The notes under the pieces are model-generated. The model was not told the DNA's origin. It worked only from the letters and a program-made list of their open reading frames with translations, and searched no databases. Below, piece after piece: positions 21,065 to 27,975 of a stretch of DNA of 30,765 nucleotides. The stretch comes from a virus. Both the position numbers and the translations under genes were made by a program. The stretch spans positions 1 to 30,765 of IMG/VR virus record IMGVR_UViG_3300031873_000028. One strand, given 5' to 3'. Positions within the stretch are counted from its first letter, which is position 1, and every line of letters starts with the position of its first letter.

Positions 21065-21424
21065 GTGTCCAAGTCGGTAGATCTCCAAGGTCTGGTTGTT
21101 CGTCCGGTTCCGCCGGAGCTGCTGGACAAGGTCGTTTGTACGAACTGTCAGGAGAACCCTGCACGCTGGGACTTCGGTGAAAAAGCAGAATGGAACTACA
21201 CCTGTTCTTTTTGCTTTCTGTACAAACTGAAGTTGTTGTGTGATCAACGATCGAAGATCGATTGGTTGATTCGAGAAACGGAGAAGGTTCGCGGAGTAGC
21301 CTTCCTCTGTCACGAGAACGGGATCCTATCCAAAGAGGTGGACGCGGACTGCATTGCCTTCGCGATTGTTGCAGGGAACAAAGTGTTCGATGCTCGGCAG
21401 CAGCGTCTAGGGGGTTCCAGATGA
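21065..21424 (+). CDS. Zinc-type protein of unknown function
   Basis: The 119-residue protein starts at GTG 21065 with AGGAG four bases upstream. CTNC and CSFC form a zinc-ribbon pair, followed by a helical region (LYKLKLLCDQRSKIDWL). The stop overlaps the RuvC-like start by four bases (ATGA). Function unknown; location between two DNA-processing enzymes suggests a recombination role. Confidence 0.55.
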   Translation: MSKSVDLQGLVVRPVPPELLDKVVCTNCQENPARWDFGEKAEWNYTCSFCFLYKLKLLCDQRSKIDWLIRETEKVRGVAFLCHENGILSKEVDADCIAFAIVAGNKVFDARQQRLGGSR

Positions 21425-21981
21425 GTAAGAGCGTGTATCTGTTGGGAGTAGATCCCGGTCTCGCCAACATGGGTTGGTCCGTCCTTCAGTTGCTCCCAGA
21501 TCTGGAAGTCCTCGTTGATTGTGGTGTTCGACGCACTGAAAAGTCGAATGCCAAGCGGAAGGTGCTGGCTAGCGATGACAACCTGCGTCGGGCACGCGAG
21601 ATGGCGGCCGAACTCGATCGAGTCTTCAACCGCTTTCCTATTTCGGTGGTCTGCGCCGAGTCTATGAGCTTCCCGCGGAATTCCTCAGCTGCGGCTAAGA
21701 TGGCGATGTGTTGGGGTTCGTTGGCGACGTTTGTTCAGCTTCGGAATCTACCGATCGTTCAGTCTTCCCCTCAAGAGGTCAAGAAGGTGTTGTGCGGGAA
21801 TAAGAGCGCGTCGAAGGAGGAGATCGGCGCAGCGGTTAGAAACCGTTACGGGAATGCCGAGAAGCTGCTAGAGGCTGTGACTCCCTCAGTTCGAGAACAC
21901 GCGTATGACTCGATGGCGGCGGTTGTTGCAACGTTAGAGAATAGCGAAGTCATTCGCGCGCTTCGAAGCATGGCCGCATGA
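21421..21981 (+). CDS. ruvC: RuvC-like Holliday junction resolvase
   Basis: The 186-residue RNase H-fold protein has GVDPGLANMGW (catalytic Asp11), CAESMSF (catalytic Glu, about 80), and REHAYDSMAA (His160 and Asp163), matching the order of acidic residues in RuvC. It would cut branched DNA from replication and recombination before packaging. Its start overlaps the previous stop and its stop overlaps the next start, so it belongs to a tight operon. Confidence 0.82.
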   Translation: MSKSVYLLGVDPGLANMGWSVLQLLPDLEVLVDCGVRRTEKSNAKRKVLASDDNLRRAREMAAELDRVFNRFPISVVCAESMSFPRNSSAAAKMAMCWGSLATFVQLRNLPIVQSSPQEVKKVLCGNKSASKEEIGAAVRNRYGNAEKLLEAVTPSVREHAYDSMAAVVATLENSEVIRALRSMAA

Positions 21982-22307
21982 ATCGCGGCATCAATAGGGT
22001 CGCGATTTCGGGGGAAGTAGCAGGCCGCTTCAGCTTTAGCGAGACCACGAACAGTAGTGCTGCGGCTTCCTTTTACGTGCTCTGCGAACGGCACACGCAT
22101 GATTCTGTGGTTCGAGTTCGGGTGAAAATCAATGCGTATGGTGGAGGTCTCGTAACCGTCTTGCGAGTCAAGCTTGTATTGGGGGCTTACGTGCTTGTAG
22201 ATGGGGAGCTGATGAATCGGAAGGGTCAGCAGGAAGAGCTGATCGAGGTTCGGGCTACTCAAATTATTTTTCCATTGGAGGGTCGCAATGCAACAAGAAC
22301 GCTCTGA
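21978..22307 (+). CDS. Second OB-fold single-stranded DNA-binding protein, no acidic tail
   Basis: The 109-residue protein follows the bacterial SSB pattern: NRVAISGEVAGRF at the start (compare the N-V-x-L-x-G opening), central strands (RVRVKINAYGGG), and GAYVLVDGELMNR near the end (compare G-x-x-V-x-V-E-G-x-L). It ends without the acidic tip. It is distinct from the gp32-like SSB at 13848. It may be specialised for recombination or form mixed complexes. It overlaps the RuvC-like gene by four bases and the next gene by 20. Confidence 0.65.
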   Translation: MNRGINRVAISGEVAGRFSFSETTNSSAAASFYVLCERHTHDSVVRVRVKINAYGGGLVTVLRVKLVLGAYVLVDGELMNRKGQQEELIEVRATQIIFPLEGRNATRTL

Positions 22308-23208
22308 AGGTCTTACCGTCATCGAGGGGGGCAAGAGCGACCCCACGACTGCTCTGGACTTGTCCGATCAAAGTGGGCCGGTAGTAGGCTCCAAGGCTTG
22401 GTCGACGAAGGTTCGTCGTCGCGCCAAGGAGTTGGTGCAGCTCTTTGACTCGGGTTACATGGAGCTGGCTCGTATTTTTTACCAGGTCTGGGACACACCT
22501 GTGATGGGTGATGCGCGTCGGGCGGCTGTCTTTACGGCTTGGGGCTTCGAGAGCTTCAAGGACTACGCCGAACGCGAACTAGGGCTGCATTATAAGAAGG
22601 CCGAGCGCCTTCGTCGCATCTGGTTCGTTCTGGAAGTGCAGCTCAAAGACCTTTCACCTGAACTGAAGCAGCGGGTGGTGAATCTCGGCTATTCGAAGGT
22701 TCGCGAGCTGATCAAGGTTCTTACTTCTCGAAATGCCGAGGTGCTCATCTCGCAAGCCGAGACGATGAACTACAAGCAGCTGGAGGCCACTGTGGCGGAC
22801 GAGAACCGCCGTCGTGGAGTCGCGGAGGCTGAGTTGGGTGCGGGGGAGGATGACGACGGTGAGCCGCTTGCTGCGCTTCCTGAGGCCCATGTGGACGACA
22901 CCAACGCGGTTCATGAGAAGCCGACTCGGGAAGGTTTTGACCTTTTTCCGGCGCAGCTCGTGAACGTCCGTTTGGCGCTTTCACGGGCGTCGGAGCTGGC
23001 TCACTCTGACAAGAGGGGCCACCAACTCGATCTCATCTGCACCGATTTCATCGCGACGAACGACAGCATGGCTGGCGATTCCGACAAGCGTTTGCGTTAC
23101 ATCGCTAAAATCGAGCGAACGCTCGGTGTGCGCCTGATGGCGGTAGACCCGGAGTCGAAAGAGATCATCTACGGAATCGACACTCTGAAAATCATCGCGG
23201 GTGACTGA
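22288..23208 (+). CDS. Protein of unknown function with helical DNA-binding-like region
   Basis: The 306-residue protein has a basic helical region (STKVRRRAKELVQLFD), then AWGFESFKDYAERELGLHYK and KAERLRRIWFVLEV, a layout similar to phage or plasmid proteins with helical DNA-binding motifs. The middle is acidic and low-complexity (GAGEDDDGEPLAALPEA). The C-terminal domain ends with strands (GVRLMAVDPESKEIIYGID). GGAGGG before ATG 22288 is a good ribosome binding site. I cannot assign a family; involvement in replication is inferred from position only. Confidence 0.6.
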   Translation: MQQERSEGLTVIEGGKSDPTTALDLSDQSGPVVGSKAWSTKVRRRAKELVQLFDSGYMELARIFYQVWDTPVMGDARRAAVFTAWGFESFKDYAERELGLHYKKAERLRRIWFVLEVQLKDLSPELKQRVVNLGYSKVRELIKVLTSRNAEVLISQAETMNYKQLEATVADENRRRGVAEAELGAGEDDDGEPLAALPEAHVDDTNAVHEKPTREGFDLFPAQLVNVRLALSRASELAHSDKRGHQLDLICTDFIATNDSMAGDSDKRLRYIAKIERTLGVRLMAVDPESKEIIYGIDTLKIIAGD

Positions 23209-23436
23209 ATGCTGTCTATTTCCAAAGCCGTCCTGAAGGAAGAACTAACCCTCGCTCAACGCATTCTCAACAAGTGGCAACTGCGGTTGGATGAGGGTAT
23301 TCCTGGCGTCGACATTCCTGCTGGGGATGAGCTGCAGTTCGAAGCCTTTCGCAAAGAGATGGTGGGTGAGTTTCAGCTCATAGCCTCCAAATTCGATGGC
23401 CTAGCGAACATCATGGCGGAAGATCAAATGGCCTAA
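23209..23436 (+). CDS. Small helical protein of unknown function
   Basis: The 75-residue product is mostly helical (VLKEELTLAQRILNKWQLRL, MVGEFQLIASKFDGLANIMA). The ATG directly follows the stop of the preceding gene. No motif is recognised and no Cys is present. It is likely co-translated with the upstream gene. Confidence 0.55.
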   Translation: MLSISKAVLKEELTLAQRILNKWQLRLDEGIPGVDIPAGDELQFEAFRKEMVGEFQLIASKFDGLANIMAEDQMA

Positions 23437-23489
23437 TTCGTCCTGAAAACGGGTCGATTTCGAGCACGGTTCGTGCTTGTATTCGATCT

Positions 23490-24374
23490 ATGGGTAGGAA
23501 AAAGGCATCGGTAGAGGCGCAGGAGCCGGAGACTGCAAAGGTTTCTGCAGATCCCAAAAAGCGGAACATCGACTTCAAGTGGGTTCCGATAGACCAGATC
23601 ATTCCCAACAGCTGGAACGTCAACACGCAGGACGAGATAACGTTCAACATCCTGCAAGACGAGATCGCTGAGGTAGGGCTAATTGATCCGATTGAGGTCG
23701 TAGCTCTAGAAGAAGACGTGTACGTCATTTTGGGTGGTGAGCACCGCTGGCGTGCGGCTAAGAACCTAGGCTTCGAGGAGGTCCCCTGCATCCTTCTCAC
23801 GGATACGAAGTGGAAGGATCAAGACCTTCAGAAGTTCGTGACGGTGCGTCTGAACGTTATCCACGGCAAGGTCGACTCTGACAAGTTCGTGGTGCTCTAC
23901 AACGAGCTGGCCCAGAAGTATGGGGCGGACTCGATGCAGCGCTTGATGGGCTATGCGGATACGCAGCAGTTCCAGAAGATGTTGGGTTGGGTGAAGAAGG
24001 GGCTCAAGCAGTCTTTGCCCAAGGAGATGGGGCAACAAATCGAGGATGCAACCAAGGAGGTCAAGTCGGTGGCGGACCTCTCCAAGATCATTCAAGACCT
24101 GTTCAACAAGTACGGTGAGACCGTCAATCAATCCTTCATGGTGTTTACCTACGGCAAGCAGCAGCATGTCTACATCGCGATGGATGCGAAGCTGCGAAAG
24201 TCGATGGACCGGGTCATGGAATGCTGCCGGTTCACAGGACAGGACATCAATGACTTCCTGAGACCGATTTTTGACGAGTTTACGAAGAAGGCTGCAATCG
24301 ATATTGAACGGAAGAAACAAGAGGAAGCGGTCAACGGGTCGAGCGCCGTTGCTAGTGCCAAACCAGAGTGGTAG
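23490..24374 (+). CDS. ParB-like nuclease-domain protein
   Basis: The 294-residue protein has a ParB/Srx-type domain at about residues 30-115: WVPIDQIIPNSWNVN, GLIDPIEVVALEEDVYVILG, and GEHRWRAAKNLGFEEVPCIL, where GEHRWRA matches the ParB box II motif. The C-terminal half is helical and ends Ala/Ser-rich, with no obvious ParB centromere-binding HTH. No parA is present, so plasmid partition is unlikely. Phage proteins of this class can act as CTP-dependent DNA-binding proteins, modification-linked enzymes or regulators. Confidence 0.75.
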   Translation: MGRKKASVEAQEPETAKVSADPKKRNIDFKWVPIDQIIPNSWNVNTQDEITFNILQDEIAEVGLIDPIEVVALEEDVYVILGGEHRWRAAKNLGFEEVPCILLTDTKWKDQDLQKFVTVRLNVIHGKVDSDKFVVLYNELAQKYGADSMQRLMGYADTQQFQKMLGWVKKGLKQSLPKEMGQQIEDATKEVKSVADLSKIIQDLFNKYGETVNQSFMVFTYGKQQHVYIAMDAKLRKSMDRVMECCRFTGQDINDFLRPIFDEFTKKAAIDIERKKQEEAVNGSSAVASAKPEW

Positions 24375-24397
24375 CTTCGAAGTTTCGTGGGCCATCC

Positions 24398-24736
24398 ATG
24401 AAACAGAATCTCGAACAGATGCGGTCCTTGCTTCATTCAAGCGGGCTGTTGGCTGATACTGGGCCGGACGAATTCTGCTTGGTTGTGGTTCCTTCGCAGC
24501 GCGTTCGTGCGGGTAAATTTGCAATCCTGCTCCAGGACAACGGCGTGCGCTGTCGCGCTCTCGGTCACGGAGACGGTAAAGTGTGTGATCAGCGTGGTGT
24601 GGTGTCCAAAGTTCGAGGAATCTTGGTTTTGGCTGTACACCGCAGTGACGGCAAAAAAGCGGAACTGTATGCCCGCCTATTCGGGGTAACGGCCGTGCCG
24701 GTCGAACGAACAACCCCCGATAGCGATTCGTCCTAA
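24398..24736 (+). CDS. Protein of unknown function
   Basis: The 112-residue product starts at ATG 24398; GTG 24368, overlapping the ParB-like stop, is an alternative. No strong ribosome binding site is seen for either. The body has alternating strands and helices (EFCLVVVPSQRVRAGKFAIL, GILVLAVHRSDGKKAELYAR). No family is recognised. A 204-base intergenic region follows. Confidence 0.5.
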   Translation: MKQNLEQMRSLLHSSGLLADTGPDEFCLVVVPSQRVRAGKFAILLQDNGVRCRALGHGDGKVCDQRGVVSKVRGILVLAVHRSDGKKAELYARLFGVTAVPVERTTPDSDSS

Positions 24737-24940
24737 AGATCTGATTTTTGAATCAGCAAGGTCGAACTTCGATCTCGATCTTGACTTCGATGGATTTTCC
24801 ATCGTAGTGTCACTCCTTGCGTGTTGATCTTCTTCGGATTGTTCCAATTCAACAAGATCAATATGTATGAGCGGCTCCGAGGTTTTCTCGGCTGCTCTAC
24901 AACCAAGCGGTTTGACACCGCGCACTGAAGGAAGAATCCG
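24737..24940 (+). ncRNA. Structured intergenic region, candidate ncRNA or leader
   Basis: This gap is AT-richer by eye than its surroundings and has three hairpin candidates. CTGATT-TTTG-AATCAG lies at 24741-24756. CGATGGA-TTT-TCCATCG lies at 24788-24804. A compound hairpin at 24824-24861 has outer arms TTGATCTT/AAGATCAA and an inner stem GGATTG/CAATTC. No ORF with a ribosome binding site fits. It could be the 5' leader of the H1-like/PolA transcript, an sRNA or a protein-binding region. Confidence 0.35.
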
Positions 24941-25369
24941 ATGGCCGCTAAGAAGAAGAAGACAGCGAAAAAGGCCGCGCCGAAGAAGGCGGTCAAGAAG
25001 GTGGCAGCCGCCAAGAAGACGAAGGCGAAGAAGGTCGCCCAGGCGAAACCGGCCCGTAAGAAGGCAGCACAACCCACGAGCGGTCAAAGCGGACCGCCTG
25101 TTGATCTCGCGAAAGACAAGCTCAACAGCAAAGAATCACGTGTTGTGGCGGTGTTGGCCGGGGATGCCAATCCGGTCCCCATCAACGCTTTGGCGACCAA
25201 CTGCTTTGCCGACCAAGCCTCCTCGAAGGCAAACTCTTGGGTGAGGAACTCGCTCCGGCGCCTCGTGCGCGGCAAGTGGGTCGACAAGGTGGGCAAGGGC
25301 ACGTACCGCCTGTCCAACACCGGTCGCGCTCTCTTGGAGTCGCAAGCGGCTGCCGCTCAACCTGCATGA
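24941..25369 (+). CDS. Histone H1-like/winged-helix DNA-binding protein
   Basis: The 142-residue protein has a Lys/Ala-rich N-terminal tail of about 45 residues (AAKKKKTAKKAAPKKAVKK) like bacterial histone H1-like proteins, followed by a winged-helix domain (VVAVLAGDANPVPINALATN, SWVRNSLRRLVRGKWVDKVG, KGTYRLSNTG). It would bind DNA without strong sequence preference, possibly compacting phage DNA or protecting it. GGAAG precedes the ATG. The stop overlaps the PolA start by four bases. Confidence 0.7.
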   Translation: MAAKKKKTAKKAAPKKAVKKVAAAKKTKAKKVAQAKPARKKAAQPTSGQSGPPVDLAKDKLNSKESRVVAVLAGDANPVPINALATNCFADQASSKANSWVRNSLRRLVRGKWVDKVGKGTYRLSNTGRALLESQAAAAQPA

Positions 25370-27126
25370 ACACCTATGAGGTTGTCAGGCATGCGGAGCG
25401 TCTTCCGGCCATCGCGGAAGAGATAGCCCAAGCCGAGGTCATCAGCCTCGACTTGGAAACCACAGGCCTGACTCCTCATTCGTCCAAGATACGGCTTCTC
25501 AGCATCAACACCGGGAAAGGGGTCTACGTCATCGACGCGTTCGCGACGGGGACCCTAGAACCGGTCATTCAAGCGCTTCGTGATTCGAAAGGTGTGAAGG
25601 TTGGGCACAACCTGAAGTTCGATCAGAAGTTTTTGCTGCACTACTTTGATCTGGAACTCTGGCCCATCTTTGATACCTACCGCGCGTCTTGCCTTGTCTA
25701 TAACGGGCAATTCATGGGGAAAGGAACACAAGACCTCTACGCTTTGTATTCGCGTGAGTTGCAAATCGGACCTGAAGCTCCAGAAAATGGAGCCTCCGAT
25801 TGGACCTCGCCTGTTCTCAATCAAGGGCAGCTGGATTACGCCGCCGAAGACGTCATTCACTTGCCCAAGCTGCGGGATTCGCTGAAACCCAAGCTTCGAG
25901 AGAACCGTTTGAACTCGGTCGCGATGATCGAATTCCACGCGATTCTTCCAGAAGCGGCCATGGAGCTGGCGGGGTTTGCCTTCGACAAGGAGGCTTGGCT
26001 TCGGTTGGCCGAGTCGAACGGTGTTCAAGCGAAGAAGCTCCAACGTGAGCTGCTCCATGAGCTGCCGCATCCGGCAAAACAGATAGCTCTTCCCGGCTTC
26101 GATCCCGACTTCAACTTGAACTCGCCCGACCAACTACTCAAGTCGTTGCGGATGATTGGGTTGCGGATCGACAACACCAGCGAGATTACGCTGGCCATGT
26201 GCGCTAAAGACTTCCCCATTATCAAGAAGATCTTGGAGTGGCGTGGCTACTCGCAGTCGGTGAAGACCTTCGGTGTCGAGTATCTGAAGCACATCAGTCC
26301 GGTCACTCAGAGAATCCACACCAACTACTACCCTTTTACGGGAGCCGGTCGTTACGCCTCCTCTGACCCGAACCTGCAGCAGATTCCCAGAAAAAAGGAA
26401 TTCCGCGCCTGTTTTCGCGCACCGCCTGGTAAGAAGTTGGTCGTTTCCGACTATTCGCAAATCGAGTTGCGAATAGCCGCTGAACTGGCGGAAGACGAGA
26501 CGTTGATGGGTGTCTATCAGCGCGGCGAAGACGCGCATGCTCAGACCGCCAGTCTGGTTTCCAACATTCCTCTAGATCAGGTAAAAAAAGAACAGCGGCA
26601 GATGGCGAAGGCTGTTAATTTCGGATTGATCTACGGAATGGCGGCACCGAAGCTCGTTCAATACGCCCAAGCCAACTACGGCGTTTCCATGTCTGTTCCA
26701 GAAGCCGAGACTTTTCGAAACCGTTATTTCGAGGGCTATGCAGGGATAAAAAGCTGGCATCGAGACATCTTTAGCGACCACAACAAGCGCAGCGGGATGA
26801 CGCGAACAGTGGCTGGCCGGCTACGCTACCTCAAGCCCGAGTCCCACAATGAATTTGCAAATACTCCGGTGCAAGGAACTGGAGCCGATGGTTTGAAATG
26901 CTCGCTGTGGCTCGTGTATGAGCGAATGAAAAAGTACAACGGCGCCGCTCGGATGATTCACATGGTCCATGACGAAATCATTGTCGAAGCGGACGAAGAT
27001 CCTGATCTCCTTAAGTCGGTGCAACGGGATCTTGAAGAAGGCATGATTGAGGGGATTCAGCCCATGCTGCGTAAAGTTCCTGTCGTAGTTGAAGGAGGAA
27101 TCGGCGAGAGTTGGGCAGAGAAGTGA
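25366..27126 (+). CDS. polA: Family A DNA polymerase with 3'-5' exonuclease
   Basis: The 586-residue polymerase has a DnaQ-like exonuclease with DLETTGL (Asp29, Glu31), GHNLKFDQKF and YAAEDV (about 159). Polymerase motif A is VSDYSQIELR (Asp362), motif B is RQMAKAVNFGLIYGMA (Lys/Phe/Tyr pattern) and motif C is MVHDEIIVEA (about 534-540). There is no 5'-3' exonuclease domain, which fits a replicative phage PolA. Phe at the motif B sugar-selectivity position is the E. coli Pol I-like state. The start overlaps the H1-like gene; an upstream in-frame extension is ignored because ATG 25366 overlaps the stop. Confidence 0.92.
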   Translation: MNTYEVVRHAERLPAIAEEIAQAEVISLDLETTGLTPHSSKIRLLSINTGKGVYVIDAFATGTLEPVIQALRDSKGVKVGHNLKFDQKFLLHYFDLELWPIFDTYRASCLVYNGQFMGKGTQDLYALYSRELQIGPEAPENGASDWTSPVLNQGQLDYAAEDVIHLPKLRDSLKPKLRENRLNSVAMIEFHAILPEAAMELAGFAFDKEAWLRLAESNGVQAKKLQRELLHELPHPAKQIALPGFDPDFNLNSPDQLLKSLRMIGLRIDNTSEITLAMCAKDFPIIKKILEWRGYSQSVKTFGVEYLKHISPVTQRIHTNYYPFTGAGRYASSDPNLQQIPRKKEFRACFRAPPGKKLVVSDYSQIELRIAAELAEDETLMGVYQRGEDAHAQTASLVSNIPLDQVKKEQRQMAKAVNFGLIYGMAAPKLVQYAQANYGVSMSVPEAETFRNRYFEGYAGIKSWHRDIFSDHNKRSGMTRTVAGRLRYLKPESHNEFANTPVQGTGADGLKCSLWLVYERMKKYNGAARMIHMVHDEIIVEADEDPDLLKSVQRDLEEGMIEGIQPMLRKVPVVVEGGIGESWAEK

Positions 27127-27140
27127 TTTTAGCCTAGAAT
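27111..27140 (+). promoter_or_regulatory. Promoter candidate for the terminase genes
   Basis: TAGAAT (27135-27140) matches the -10 consensus at five of six positions. TTGGGC (27111-27116) lies 18 bases upstream as a weak -35 and sits within the end of polA. The next start is GTG 27163. Confidence 0.45.
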
Positions 27141-27162
27141 ACGGGGAGTTGAGGAGATCCCT

Positions 27163-27975
27163 GTGGAGCCCACACGAATGCCTGGCGTCAAAGCAAAAAG
27201 ATCCTACCGCATGCGGCCTCAAAGCCGAGAGCCTGGGCAGGGGCGCATTCGGAAATTGACCTGCTTTGATGAGGTGTACGGGCGCATCTTGGAGGGGTGG
27301 CCCCTCTCTGAGGTGGCTCGCTTCATTCAGGATGTCAAAAAAGAGGCGACCGATCTCACACGCGGAAGTCTGATGCAGTCCTTGCAGGACTTCCGTGGGA
27401 CCATCCCGCCTGCAGAACTTCTGAAGAAGCGCCTGACCCCTGTTTTTGTCGATGCCGCTAAAGAGGTCGAGGAGGGGCTAGACGAGCTGAGAGAAATAGA
27501 AAAGCTCTACAAGCTGCAGATGCGCCGCATTGATATTGATGTTCAAAACGAGAAGAACATCAAGAAACTGCTTCCTACGACAGGACAAGAGGTCCGTATC
27601 GCGAGAGAGATCTTGTCTACCTATGCTGATCTGAAGATGGATCTTGGCTTGTCTAAGAGACATCTAGGTCATATGGACGTGGATGCTCGTGTGATGGCCG
27701 ATGTGGCTCTTCGGTACAACAAAACCGAAGTGCAGACCGTGCTCAGCGATCCTCAGTCGCGTAAAAAAGTCCTGAGCTTGGTAGAGAGGCTCATGTCCAA
27801 ATCGGCTGGAGCCTTGGTTCAGGAACCGGTAGCGCAGGCTGTTATGGACGTGGAAGGGGAGCCTGTTGAAACGGTGGTGCTCGACGAAGAGCCTTTCGAG
27901 GGGAACTTGTTGGCGGAAGAGGACGAGTTGGACCCTCTAGCGGAGCCCATCGCTCCTTTGCCTGAAGAAGACTGA
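27163..27975 (+). CDS. Candidate small terminase subunit
   Basis: The 270-residue protein starts at GTG 27163 with GAGGAG six bases upstream. It has a basic N-terminus (KAKRSYRMRPQSREPGQGRI), a helical middle (VEEGLDELREIEKLYKLQMR) and an acidic C-terminus (EEPFEGNLLAEEDELDPLAE). Its stop overlaps the start of the large subunit gene, the usual place for a small subunit, and helical coiled regions with acidic tails fit such proteins. The family assignment rests on position and composition, not on recognised motifs. Confidence 0.5.
   Translation: MEPTRMPGVKAKRSYRMRPQSREPGQGRIRKLTCFDEVYGRILEGWPLSEVARFIQDVKKEATDLTRGSLMQSLQDFRGTIPPAELLKKRLTPVFVDAAKEVEEGLDELREIEKLYKLQMRRIDIDVQNEKNIKKLLPTTGQEVRIAREILSTYADLKMDLGLSKRHLGHMDVDARVMADVALRYNKTEVQTVLSDPQSRKKVLSLVERLMSKSAGALVQEPVAQAVMDVEGEPVETVVLDEEPFEGNLLAEEDELDPLAEPIAPLPEED

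Noticed and set aside
23766-24713. 315-codon minus-strand open frame
   Set aside because: It is opposite the ParB-like gene and its neighbour, has Leu/His/Arg-biased composition and no recognisable domain.
24912-24917. TTGACA ahead of the H1-like gene
   Set aside because: Only 23 bases remain before the ATG, leaving no room for a -10 and a leader with the visible ribosome binding site.
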